From: Saprospiraceae bacterium
GTDB taxonomy: Bacteria; Bacteroidota; Bacteroidia; Chitinophagales; Saprospiraceae
DNA: 34,522 nucleotides
Assembly (NCBI GenBank): GCA_020629965.1
Contig: JAHDCG010000038.1
Coordinates: 9,751 to 44,272, forward strand
Direction of reading: 5' to 3'
Shown here: positions 7,873-15,020 of the stretch, piece after piece
Layout of the letters: each line of letters starts with the position of its first letter
Position numbering within the stretch: position 1 is the first letter of the stretch
Notes under the pieces: model-generated
Databases searched by the model: none
What the model saw: the letters and a program-made list of their open reading frames with translations, nothing else
What the model was told of the DNA's origin: nothing
Translations under genes and position numbers: made by a program

Positions 7873-8757
7873 CTACCGCGACAGCTTATCTTTCTGCGCA
7901 ATAAATTCCGCTTCCGTCAAAAATCCTTTATCGCGCAAAACACGTAATTTTTTAATCTGCTCCAGCAAATCGGGCTGCGTACTCAGCAGGTCGTCCTCGC
8001 TTTGCTGCTGCGGCGTATCGCTCGGCAGGCGGAAATTATTCGCCGCAAACTCCCCGAACTCATCCTGTATGCGCAGCCACGCCAAAGCATCGTGTTCCCG
8101 CACTTTCGTAAAATCTTTAAAGCCGTAAGCCGCTGCTTTATCCAAGTGATAAAAGGCTTCGTTTTTGTTTTCCAAAAGCGAATAACAGCAAGCCAAATTA
8201 AAATGCACGGCGATGTCGGTCGGATTGATTTCCAAGGCCTTTTCAAAATCCGCCACGGCACCGGTGAAATCAAAATCTTTAAATTTTTTCACGCCTTCCC
8301 GGCGAAACGGATTGACGGTCGGTCGCACCACGCGCTCGGGACGGCGGCGTGCGACACGCTCCTGACGGCGGTGACTGCGGCGGTGCATTTCTTCTTCTTT
8401 CAATTTTTGCTCACGCAATTCACGGGTACGACGGTCGTCTTCGCGGGTGCGGCGACGTTCGCTGCGCCTTTCCTCGCGGTAGCCTCTGCGGTATTCGCGG
8501 TCGCGGCGGTCGAAGTCACGGTCGTGCGGATAACGGCGGCGAATGTCGAGGTGTTTGCGGTTGTATTTGAAGTCGAATTCATCATCGTCCATCGACAAAA
8601 AACGCGCACCGTCAATCAAACCGACCAAAGCCGGAATGCCCGTCCAAAATAACATACACAGAAAAATACCCCATCCCGTTTGCTTCAAATAAAAACGGTG
8701 GACTCCGAAAATACCGAGAAATACAGCCAAAAGGGCCGCTGTGGTTCTGTCTTTCAT
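7873..8757 (-). CDS. TM2 membrane protein with Arg-rich linker, TPR and SHOCT
   Basis: A 294-residue protein. Residues ~1-50 form a TM2 domain: two membrane helices around GIFGVHRFYLKQTGWGIFLC and a D(G/A)-type turn (LIDGARFL). Residues ~62-150 are strongly charged and Arg-rich (RRYPHDRDFDRRDREYRRG, then many RR and RRxxR motifs). Residues ~150-235 contain TPR-like helices (FTGAVADFEKALEINPTDIAVHFNLACCYSL). Residues ~262-294 form a SHOCT-like end (DLLEQIKKLRVLRDKGFLTEAEFIAQKDKL). Function is unknown; the layout suggests a membrane-anchored scaffold with a basic linker that could contact nucleic acid or acidic partners. Confidence 0.75.
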   Translation of the reverse strand: MKDRTTAALLAVFLGIFGVHRFYLKQTGWGIFLCMLFWTGIPALVGLIDGARFLSMDDDEFDFKYNRKHLDIRRRYPHDRDFDRRDREYRRGYREERRSERRRTREDDRRTRELREQKLKEEEMHRRSHRRQERVARRRPERVVRPTVNPFRREGVKKFKDFDFTGAVADFEKALEINPTDIAVHFNLACCYSLLENKNEAFYHLDKAAAYGFKDFTKVREHDALAWLRIQDEFGEFAANNFRLPSDTPQQQSEDDLLSTQPDLLEQIKKLRVLRDKGFLTEAEFIAQKDKLSR

Positions 8758-8937
8758 GCGTAGGGCAATTCTACAATTTTTAACTTAGATTGTCGAGTAA
8801 TTTCTAACAAAAATTTATACAAATTTTTGTTGTTTGAGAGTTCAGGAGGTTTAGGCATTCAGACAACTTTAGTGCCGCTAAAGGATTAAACGCCTAAGCT
8901 TTTCAACATATTTCCTAACAAAATTAGCGGCGAAAAG
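8758..8937. repeat. GTTTGAG/GTTTAGG and TAAACGCC hairpin-forming words
   Basis: Between 8829 and 8909, G-rich words (GTTGTTTGAGAGTTCAGGAG then GTTTAGGC) are followed by A/C-rich words (GGATTAAACGCCTAAGC), and the two sides can pair. Read on the minus strand, the C-rich side lies upstream of the TM2-protein start. A-rich sequence fills the rest of this stretch. Confidence 0.6.
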
Positions 8938-9099
8938 ATGAAAGCGGACAGGAAATTATATGAACGGTCAAAAATATACGATGAGATTTTCGGAAGAGTT
9001 TTTAAATCTATTTCAGCGGCGGGAACGTTTTTAGCGGGAATGCGGTTTGAGGGTCAAGAGGAAACCGACTCCTGTAATTACTTGAAAAATTCAGCTTGA
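8938..9099 (+). CDS. Possible small protein (53 aa), unrecognised
   Basis: An open frame from ATG 8938 to TGA 9097-9099 encodes 53 residues beginning MKADRKLYERSKIYDEIF and ending CNYLKNSA. It has mixed charge and one Cys, with no signal peptide or membrane segment. AAAAG lies directly before the ATG, but no Shine-Dalgarno site is clear. It lies in an otherwise empty 409-bp gap between word arrays. I recognise no family; it may be a real small gene, a remnant or chance. Confidence 0.3.
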   Translation: MKADRKLYERSKIYDEIFGRVFKSISAAGTFLAGMRFEGQEETDSCNYLKNSA

Positions 9100-9117
9100 C
9101 CGTAGTTTCCAAAAATG

Positions 9118-9150
9118 CTTAAACGATTAAACGCCTAAACGCCTAAGCTA
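9118..9150 (+). repeat. TAAACG word array before the MFS start
   Basis: Four A/C-rich words (TTAAACGA, TTAAACGCC, TAAACGCC, TAAGC) end 17 nt before the ATG at 9167. The C-rich orientation upstream of a start fits the polarity seen at other genes. Confidence 0.7.
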
Positions 9151-9166
9151 ACCAAAACATCTTCCG

Positions 9167-10453
9167 ATGCTCAACAAAATTACCCGCCTGTACCGCGAGT
9201 CTTTCAGCGGACTCAGCCGCGATATTTGGCTGCTGACCCTCATCACGCTCATCAATCGCAGCGGCACGATGGTCGTGCCGTTTATTGCGATTTACCTGAC
9301 GCAACAACTCGATTTTTCGCTCGGTCAGACGGGCGTAGTCATGAGTTTTTTCGGCGTCGGCTCGGTCGTCGGCTCTTACCTCGGGGGGTGGCTGACCGAC
9401 AAATTCGGCTACTACCGCACCATGTTTTGGTCGCTGTTTATCGGCGGTATTGCCTTGCTCAATTTGCTGTGGCTCGAAGCATTCGAGGCTTGGTGCGGCG
9501 GCGTGTTTTTAGTGACGGCCATCGGCGATTGCTTTCGCCCGGCGAGTATGGCGGCGGTCGGCTTTTACAGCAAACCCGAAAATCGCACGCGCTCGCTTGG
9601 TCTCATTCGCTTGGCGGTCAATTTGGGTTTCGGCATCGGCCCCATGCTCGGCGGCATCATCGCGGCGATCTTCGGGTACAGTTGGATTTTTATCATCGAC
9701 GGCGTGACTTGCATGGCGGCGGCGCTGTCTTTTTTGCTGATTTTAAAAGAAAGCCACCGTCCGCCCAAAGCGGGCGAAACTCCGAAAGACCTGCTCGACA
9801 CCTCTCCTCTCTCCGCACCGCCGCGCTCGCCGTACCGCGATAAGATTTTTCTGGCTTACGTTTCTTTTGCTTTGATAAATTGCATTGTTTTCATTCAATT
9901 TATGGGTACTTTGCCGCTGTATTGGAAAAAGTTTTTTCTCTTCACGGACACCGAAATCGGGCTGCTGCTCGGCATGAACGGCTTGATTATCGTGCTGATA
10001 GAAATGCCCTTAATCACCCTGCTGGAAAAGCGATATTCCATCCTCGGCATGATTGCCCTCGGCACGCTGCTGACGGGTCTTTGCTACGAAATGTTGACGT
10101 GGACGGCGTGGGCGGGCATTGCTGTTATCTCCATGTTGGCACTGACTGTCGGCGAAATTATCAACTTCCCCTTTGCCGCCTCCTTTTCGCTCAATCGCGC
10201 CCACGAAACCAATCGCGGCAAGTACATGGGCATGTACGGTCTGTCCTTTTCGCTCGGTCATATCATCGCCCCGGTATTGGGCATGTACCTCGCCGAACGC
10301 TTCGGTTTTTCAACGCTGTGGCACGTCATGGGAGCGATGAGTTTGATTTCCGCAGCGGGCATTATGTGGGTCAGACAACAGGCGAAAGAGGAGGAAAAGG
10401 AGTTGAGGAGTTTGGAGGTTGAGGAGTTGGAAGTGGAGAGGTTGGGGGGTTGA
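9167..10453 (+). CDS. MFS transporter (drug-efflux-like)
   Basis: A 428-residue inner-membrane transporter of the major facilitator superfamily with about 12 membrane segments. The loop 2-3 motif is GGWLTDKFGYYRTM (~residues 77-90), the classical G-x-x-x-D-x-x-G-x-R/K-type signature. A central hydrophilic loop (~residues 192-228, SHRPPKAGETPKDLL..PPRSPYRD) divides two six-helix halves. Efflux of small compounds is likely but the substrate cannot be told. The last ~24 residues (EEEKELRSLEVEELEVERLGG) are encoded by the intergenic-type GTTGAG/GAGGAG word array, which also provides the TGA stop, so the C-terminus seems to have been extended or replaced by the repeat. Confidence 0.85.
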   Translation: MLNKITRLYRESFSGLSRDIWLLTLITLINRSGTMVVPFIAIYLTQQLDFSLGQTGVVMSFFGVGSVVGSYLGGWLTDKFGYYRTMFWSLFIGGIALLNLLWLEAFEAWCGGVFLVTAIGDCFRPASMAAVGFYSKPENRTRSLGLIRLAVNLGFGIGPMLGGIIAAIFGYSWIFIIDGVTCMAAALSFLLILKESHRPPKAGETPKDLLDTSPLSAPPRSPYRDKIFLAYVSFALINCIVFIQFMGTLPLYWKKFFLFTDTEIGLLLGMNGLIIVLIEMPLITLLEKRYSILGMIALGTLLTGLCYEMLTWTAWAGIAVISMLALTVGEIINFPFAASFSLNRAHETNRGKYMGMYGLSFSLGHIIAPVLGMYLAERFGFSTLWHVMGAMSLISAAGIMWVRQQAKEEEKELRSLEVEELEVERLGG

Positions 10454-10480
10454 GGGTTGAGAGGTTAGGGGGGTTGAGCA
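10388..10480 (+). repeat. GTTGAGGN word array overlapping the MFS stop codon
   Basis: About ten degenerate 7-8 nt words (GTTGAGGA, GTTTGGAG, GTTGGAA, GTTGAGAG and similar) run from inside the MFS gene through its stop (10451-10453) into the gap. This is the longest array of the GTTGAG type in the window. Confidence 0.8.
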
Positions 10481-10499
10481 GTTTCGCATTTCAGAGCGA

Positions 10500-10552
10500 A
10501 AGTCCATCGTCCACCGTTAATCCGTCCACCGTAAAACCGTCCACCGTAAAAA
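10500..10552 (+). repeat. CCACCGT word array before a start codon
   Basis: Three CGTCCACCGT words plus a variant GTCCATC, separated by TAATC and AAAAC, end at the ATG of the Nudix gene at 10554. They are the complement of the GGTGGAC words found after stop codons. Confidence 0.8.
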
Positions 10553-10553
10553 A

Positions 10554-10946
10554 ATGATTGACAAAATTGCACTTCTTTACCTCCGCGACCGCAAAATTCT
10601 CAGCACCCGCAGTCACGGCAAAACCAACTACTACCTGCCCGGCGGCAAACGCGAGGCGGGCGAAACCGACCTGCAATGTCTGCAACGCGAAATTAAGGAA
10701 GAACTCGCTGTGGAAATTTTGTCAGCGAGCGTCGTTTATTACGGAACTTTTGCGGCGCAGGCGGACGGACACCCGGACGGTCTCGAAGTCAAAATGACCT
10801 GCTACCTCGCCGACTTTACGGGCGACCCGACGGCGACTTCCGAAATTGCGGAGGTCAAATGGCTGACGACCGACAATACGGACATAATTTCGGCGGTAGA
10901 TAAGTTGATTTTCAAAGACTTACACAATAAAGGTTTGCTGAAATGA
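10554..10946 (+). CDS. Nudix hydrolase
   Basis: A 130-residue cytoplasmic hydrolase. The Nudix box spans residues 31-53: G31, E37, R45-E46, E49-E50, with Ala52 in place of the usual Gly. It follows the typical LPGGK entry and is preceded by a short beta strand. Such proteins split nucleoside diphosphates linked to another group; ADP-ribose, (d)NTPs or mutagenic nucleotides are all possible. The length is normal for a single-domain member. The start is immediately downstream of a CCACCGT array, with no visible Shine-Dalgarno site. Confidence 0.85.
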   Translation: MIDKIALLYLRDRKILSTRSHGKTNYYLPGGKREAGETDLQCLQREIKEELAVEILSASVVYYGTFAAQADGHPDGLEVKMTCYLADFTGDPTATSEIAEVKWLTTDNTDIISAVDKLIFKDLHNKGLLK

Positions 10947-11094
10947 CGTTTTGAAAAAGGCGCGGATGCAGCGAACATTTTGCCGGGTTGTTTGCGTTTT
11001 GTTCTGTAAATCTCATGTAACATTTTTAGCCGCATGAAGTACAAGGAACTTTGAAAGTCCCCCGTACTTGGGTAATATTAAACCATTCGACAAA

Positions 11095-11541
11095 ATGCAA
11101 ACTTCTTTTATCTTTTTGTTCCTTTCTTTTGCTCTTTTCGCGCAAGACAAATCGACCTCCGAACTGACCGGCACCGTCGTTATTTCTTACGAAAATATCG
11201 ACCCGAATCAAGGCATGGTCGAAGCTTCGATTTACAACAAAAGCGAGACTTTTTTGGTCAAAGACCGGTTTATACAACGCAAACGCGCGGAGGTCGTCAA
11301 CGGTAAAAGTCAAATTATTTTTGAAAATATTCCCTTCGGCAAGGTCGCCGTCGGTTCGTATCACGATGTGGATGCGGACGGTGAATACGATAAAAATTGG
11401 GTAGGTCTGCCCGCTGAACCCTATGCTTTTTCCAAAGCACCGTGCAGCCGTTTACGCAAGCCGTATTTTGAGGAAGTCAGCGTAGATTTTACTAAATCCG
11501 GGCAGGTTATCGAGTTGACGTTTATGCGGTTTATGGATTGA
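11095..11541 (+). CDS. DUF2141 secreted/periplasmic protein
   Basis: A 148-residue protein. ATG 11095 is chosen over an upstream in-frame start because it gives a signal peptide (MQTSFIFLFLSFALFAQ). The mature part matches the DUF2141 family: an Ig-like beta sandwich with GTVVISYENI, a central VAVGSYHDVDADGEYDKNWVGLPAEPYAFSK segment (acidic loop resembling a metal site) and a final TFMRFMD strand. Function unknown; family members are exported and widespread in Bacteroidota. Convergent with RNase Z. Confidence 0.8.
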   Translation: MQTSFIFLFLSFALFAQDKSTSELTGTVVISYENIDPNQGMVEASIYNKSETFLVKDRFIQRKRAEVVNGKSQIIFENIPFGKVAVGSYHDVDADGEYDKNWVGLPAEPYAFSKAPCSRLRKPYFEEVSVDFTKSGQVIELTFMRFMD

Positions 11542-11543
11542 AA

Positions 11544-11617
11544 ATTTTGTTGAATTGTTGAGTCGTTGAGTTGTTGAGCGCAGCAACGTGAAGTTTTCAA
11601 CGATTCAACATTTTGTT
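11544..11617. repeat. GTTGAGNN 8-nt words shared by two convergent stops
   Basis: Four clean 8-nt words (GTTGAATT GTTGAGTC GTTGAGTT GTTGAGCG) follow the stop at 11541. The opposite half (TTTTCAACGATTCAACATTTTG) is the complementary version following the RNase Z stop on the minus strand and includes that stop. The halves can pair, which suits a shared terminator. Confidence 0.8.
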
Positions 11618-12540
11618 CTCCTAAATTCAACCTCAAAAACATCCCCTTCATCCGCCGCTTTCGAGTTCGGAAAAATACTTTTCGCTTCCTTTTCAATCGG
11701 CGATAAATCTCCGTAGCGCGCGGAGTAATGTCCGCAAATCAGTTTTCCGACATTCGCCGCTTTCGCAATTTCGGCTGCCTGTGCCGCCGTACTGTGTCCG
11801 TATTTTTCGGCATGTACGCCCTCTTCCGTCGTGAAGGTCGTTTCGTGATACAGCAAATCCACGTTCTTAATCAGCGGCACGATGTCGGGTTTGTAAGAAG
11901 TATCCGTGCAAAATGCGTAAGAGCGCGGCTCGGGTGCCGGCTCGGTCAGTTCTTCGTGCGTAATTGTTTTGCCTTCGGCGGTTACAAAATTCTCGCCCGC
12001 TTTGATGGCTTTTATTTTTTGAAAAGGAATGTCGTATTCCGCGATTTTTTCGGCAATAATATTATCGGGCTGCTTCTTTTCTCTAAACAAATAACCGGTC
12101 ACGGGCATCCCGTGTTTGAGCGGAATGGTCGTTACCGTAACTTGCTTATCCTCAAAGATTTGTGTACTTTTTTCGGTATCGACGACGACAAAATTTACGG
12201 CATAAGAGAGATGCGCACCGCTTGCTTTCAATACGGCATTTATCATTTCTTCCAAACCCGGCGGCGAGAAAATCGTCAGGTCATTTGTTCGATTATTAAG
12301 GCTGTAAGAAGTCAGCAAACCCGGCAAACCGAAGATGTGGTCGCCGTGCAAATGCGAGATAAAAATCTGCCCGATGCGCTCTCTGCCGTGAATGTTAAAA
12401 TCACTCATCCGCAGTTGTGTTCCCTCGCCGCAGTCGATGAGAAAAAGACTTTTGCGCACCTGCAAAATCTGCGCCGTGGGGTGGCGACCGTTGGCGGGTA
12501 CGGCGGAGTTACAACCGAGGATAGTTAGTCTGAAAGGCAT
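11605..12540 (-). CDS. rnz: Ribonuclease Z
   Basis: A 311-residue metallo-beta-lactamase-fold endonuclease that removes 3' trailers from tRNA precursors. Residues 63-68 carry the HLHGDH zinc motif followed by IFGLPGLL, typical of RNase Z. Further zinc ligands are in FCTDTSYKP (Asp), LLYHETTF (His) and ICGHYSARY (His). Length is normal for the short bacterial form. The final codons and TGA stop lie inside a GTTGAA word array. Upstream of the start is a C-rich CAACCATCAACC array. STAS gene lies upstream in the same direction, but a terminator separates them. Confidence 0.93.
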   Translation of the reverse strand: MPFRLTILGCNSAVPANGRHPTAQILQVRKSLFLIDCGEGTQLRMSDFNIHGRERIGQIFISHLHGDHIFGLPGLLTSYSLNNRTNDLTIFSPPGLEEMINAVLKASGAHLSYAVNFVVVDTEKSTQIFEDKQVTVTTIPLKHGMPVTGYLFREKKQPDNIIAEKIAEYDIPFQKIKAIKAGENFVTAEGKTITHEELTEPAPEPRSYAFCTDTSYKPDIVPLIKNVDLLYHETTFTTEEGVHAEKYGHSTAAQAAEIAKAANVGKLICGHYSARYGDLSPIEKEAKSIFPNSKAADEGDVFEVEFRRTKC

Positions 12541-12577
12541 GCGTTGGTTGGTGGTTGATGGTTGGTAGTTGATGGAC
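12541..12577 (-). repeat. CCAACCAT/CAACTAC word array before the rnz start
   Basis: On the minus strand the 7-nt words CATCAAC, TACCAAC, CATCAAC, CACCAAC run straight into the rnz ATG with only a few bases between. It is the C-rich polarity expected before a start. Confidence 0.75.
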
Positions 12578-12641
12578 GACTAATGGTAATTGCTTGGTGT
12601 CGGTAAGACTATTTGAAGGCAGTTTTTAATTTTCAGGGAAC

Positions 12642-12675
12642 CGTCCACCATAAAACCGTCGGCCGTCCACCGTTG
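12642..12675 (-). repeat. GGTGGAC words downstream of the STAS gene
   Basis: On the minus strand CAACGGTGGACGG, CCGACGG and TATGGTGGACGG follow the terminator of the STAS gene. G-rich polarity after a stop. Confidence 0.75.
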
Positions 12676-12716
12676 AAAAAAAACGGTTCAAATGTACCTT
12701 TTGCACATTTGAACCG
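12676..12716 (-). terminator. Rho-independent terminator of the STAS gene
   Basis: A perfect 12-bp stem CGGTTCAAATGT / ACATTTGAACCG with a 9-nt loop is followed on the minus strand by eight T. It lies 28 nt after the STAS stop. Confidence 0.9.
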
Positions 12717-12744
12717 AAAGTGAGCCGGAGAGTGAAGACTGTTT

Positions 12745-13137
12745 TTATTCTTCCGGAGTTTCTTCTTCCGTGCCTTGCAGTTCACGTTGCAGTTCTTCCA
12801 TCATCACGTAATCAATCGACTCTTCGACGGTAGGAACGACAGGCAAAATGGTATTCAAACGGGAAATTTCAATCAGCTTTTTGACGGACGGATGGTTAGC
12901 ACCGCTCAGTACAAAGCTGCCGCGACGCTTCCACAAACGATTGCCGGTCAAAATGCAGGACAATCCGGAAGAGTCGATGTATTCGACGTGTTGTAAATCG
13001 AGAATAAAATTATTGATGTCGTTATTGGACAACAGTATCAATTCCGATTTAAAATCAGGGGCACTGACGGAATTCAGATTTTTTTCTAAAACAGTAAATA
13101 CGCAGTAGCGTTCGTTTCGGTCAACGGAATATTTCAT
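12745..13137 (-). CDS. STAS-domain anti-sigma-factor antagonist-like protein
   Basis: A 130-residue single-domain protein. ATG 13137 is chosen (MKYSVDRNERYCVFTV); the longer frame upstream is AT-rich and not family-like. A DSSGLS motif (residues ~53-58) is the usual phosphorylation site of SpoIIAA-type antagonists, with Ser at the phospho-acceptor position. The fold order matches STAS (beta start, DLQHVEYIDSSGLSCIL, then SFVLSGANHPSVKKLIEISRL). The acidic tail is rich in Glu. It likely takes part in a partner-switching or stress circuit whose kinase and phosphatase are not in the window. A TACATTTG box lies 94 nt upstream. Confidence 0.85.
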   Translation of the reverse strand: MKYSVDRNERYCVFTVLEKNLNSVSAPDFKSELILLSNNDINNFILDLQHVEYIDSSGLSCILTGNRLWKRRGSFVLSGANHPSVKKLIEISRLNTILPVVPTVEESIDYVMMEELQRELQGTEEETPEE

Positions 13138-13230
13138 AAGCTTGTTTCGTAAGTATTTAGACGGGAAAACAACTTTAGGGCAGAATTTGTTTAGCAAAGA
13201 CAGGTCTGAAAAAGTTTTTTCCGAGTTTCG

Positions 13231-13238
13231 CAAATGTA
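13231..13238 (-). promoter_or_regulatory. -7 promoter box TACATTTG for the STAS gene
   Basis: On the minus strand TACATTTGCG matches TAnnTTTG and lies 94 nt before the ATG at 13137. No clear TTG box is found at the usual distance. Confidence 0.4.
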
Positions 13239-13341
13239 GTGAATAAGTCGGTATTTTCGCAGAAAAAGTCGAAATTAGAATTTCAATAACATTTTTTAGC
13301 CGCAATGCACAAAACGGACGGCTTACTGACGCGCAAATTCT

Positions 13342-13349
13342 TATATTTG
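13342..13349 (+). promoter_or_regulatory. -7 promoter box TATATTTG ahead of ffh
   Basis: TATATTTGCGCCGC matches TAnnTTTG. It lies about 190 nt upstream of ffh, and the word array at 13384-13470 would be in the 5' leader. No clear TTG at -33. Confidence 0.45.
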
Positions 13350-13383
13350 CGCCGCAAAAATTTGAGAGGAAGGAGGAGAGGTT

Positions 13384-13470
13384 GTTTAGGGGTTTAGGCG
13401 TTTAATCGTTTAATTGTCATGCGTACTTTATTCCTGACAATTATCGGGATTAAACGTTTTAAACGGATGA
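13384..13470. repeat. GTTTAGGN / TTAAACG hairpin words before ffh
   Basis: Four 8-nt words (GTTTAGGG GTTTAGGC GTTTAATC GTTTAATT) are followed by CCTGACAATTATCGGG and then ATTAAACGTTTTAAACGG. The halves can pair. The centre shares AATTATCGGGATT with the palindrome at 3612. This gap (13138-13537) holds otherwise only the two promoter boxes. Confidence 0.7.
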
Positions 13471-13537
13471 GAATTTAAAAACTCCGCGTTGCAAGCGATT
13501 TAAAAGGAGTAAAAGCAAAAATTTAAACCATATTATA

Positions 13538-14905
13538 ATGTTCGAGAGTTTACAGGAAAGATTAGACGGTGCCTTTAAGACGCTGTCCGGAGATGCAAAA
13601 ATTACGGAGCTGAATATCGCAACGTCGGTCAAGGAAATCCGCCGCGCGCTCGTGGCTGCCGATGTGAACTACAAAATCGCCAAAGAGTTTACCGATACGG
13701 TTAAAGAAAAGGCATTGGGGCAGGAAAACCTGCTCAAAGCCGTGAAGCCGGGTGAGTTAATGACCAAAATTGTCAACGACGAGCTGGTCAAACTGATGGG
13801 CGGTCAGAGTGTCGGTATCAACGTCAAAGGCAAGCCCGCCGTGGTTTTAATTGCCGGTTTGCAGGGTTCGGGTAAGACGACTTTCAGCGGTAAACTCGCC
13901 AAATACCTTAAAGAAAAGAAACGCATGCGCCCGATGTTGGTCGCCTGTGATGTTTATCGCCCGGCGGCGGTCAATCAGCTTTCCGTCTTAGCGGAGCAGG
14001 TCGGTGTGCCGATTTATAAGGACGAAGGCAATATGAATCCCGTTGACATTGCGGCGGGTGCTTTGGCTTTTGCGAAGGCAAATCAGCGCGACGTGGTAAT
14101 TGTCGATACGGCGGGTCGCCTTGCGGTCGATGAGGAAATGATGAACGAAATTTCCTCGCTTAAAGAAAATCTCGACCCCAACGAAACGCTGTTCGTGGTC
14201 GATTCAATGACGGGTCAGGATGCGGTCAACACGGCTGCGGCTTTTAACGAACGCATCAATTACGACGGCGTCGTCCTCACCAAACTCGACGGTGATACGC
14301 GCGGTGGTGCAGCTCTTTCGATTAAATATACGGTCGGCAAGCCGATTAAATTTGTCTCGACCGGTGAGACTTTGGAAACGCTCGATGTGTTTTACCCCGA
14401 GCGGATGGCACAGCGGATTTTGGGCATGGGTGACATCGTTTCCTTTGTTGAAAAAGCGCAGGAGCAATACGACGAAAAAGAGGCGAAACGCCTGGAGGCG
14501 AAAATCAAAAAGAACAAGTTTGATTTCAATGATTTTCTCGGTCAGTTGGCTCAAATTAAGAAAATGGGTGACATCAAATCGCTGATGAACATGATACCCG
14601 GTATTTCCAAACTGACTAAAAATCTCGACATCGACGAGTCGGCTTTCGGTCGCGTGGAAAGCATCATTCACTCCATGACTCCCGATGAACGCGGCAATCC
14701 GGAGTTGCTGAATATGAGTCGCAAAAAGCGGATTGCTAAAGGCTGCGGTCGCGATTTGAACGAGATTAATATGTTTATCAAACAGTTCGACCAAATGCGT
14801 AAGATGATGCACCAAATGAGTAAAGGCGGCGGCATGGGTGTGCCGGCGGGCGGCGGTGGCGGCGGCAGACGACGGAGTCGGATTTCGCGCAGAAGACGGC
14901 GTTAG
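13538..14905 (+). CDS. ffh: Signal recognition particle protein Ffh
   Basis: A 455-residue GTPase that binds 4.5S RNA and signal sequences and brings ribosomes to the membrane. N domain ~1-88 (LQERLDGAFKTLSG..). G domain ~100-297: P-loop GLQGSGKTT (107-115), DTAGR (190-194), TKLDGDTRGG (248-257). M domain ~310-435: Met-rich segments and a GCGRD..EINMFIKQF motif for RNA binding. The end is unusual: GVPAGGGGGG followed by RRRSRISRRRRR, a Gly then Arg tail that may add RNA affinity. The stop TAG opens a GTTGAGGN word array. Confidence 0.96.
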   Translation: MFESLQERLDGAFKTLSGDAKITELNIATSVKEIRRALVAADVNYKIAKEFTDTVKEKALGQENLLKAVKPGELMTKIVNDELVKLMGGQSVGINVKGKPAVVLIAGLQGSGKTTFSGKLAKYLKEKKRMRPMLVACDVYRPAAVNQLSVLAEQVGVPIYKDEGNMNPVDIAAGALAFAKANQRDVVIVDTAGRLAVDEEMMNEISSLKENLDPNETLFVVDSMTGQDAVNTAAAFNERINYDGVVLTKLDGDTRGGAALSIKYTVGKPIKFVSTGETLETLDVFYPERMAQRILGMGDIVSFVEKAQEQYDEKEAKRLEAKIKKNKFDFNDFLGQLAQIKKMGDIKSLMNMIPGISKLTKNLDIDESAFGRVESIIHSMTPDERGNPELLNMSRKKRIAKGCGRDLNEINMFIKQFDQMRKMMHQMSKGGGMGVPAGGGGGGRRRSRISRRRRR

Positions 14906-14907
14906 GA

Positions 14908-14942
14908 TGTTGAGGTGTTGAGAAGTTGGGGTGTTGAGCGGT
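14908..14942 (+). repeat. GTTGAGNN 8-nt word array after ffh
   Basis: GTTGAGGT GTTGAGAA GTTGGGGT GTTGAGCG follow the ffh stop directly. Period 8, G-rich polarity after a stop. Confidence 0.8.
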
Positions 14943-14986
14943 TATGGGCGAAATCCTGAAAAATTAAAAGGGTATCAAGGACTGAT

Positions 14987-15016
14987 TTTGTCTTTGGTGC
15001 CCTTTTCTTATCTTTG
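14987..15016 (+). promoter_or_regulatory. Full promoter (TTTG, 18 bp, TATCTTTG) directly before an ATG
   Basis: TTTG at 14987-14990 and TATCTTTG at 15009-15016 are 18 bp apart, an excellent match to the Bacteroidota consensus. The ATG at 15021 is only 5 nt past the -7 box, where transcription would be expected to begin, so the mRNA is probably leaderless or nearly so. Confidence 0.65.
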
Positions 15017-15020
15017 TTTT

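Noticed and set aside
8002-8652. 216-codon rightward frame opposite the TM2 protein
   Set aside because: It is the antisense of an Arg-rich coding region, has a biased Val/Ala/Phe composition and no family features.
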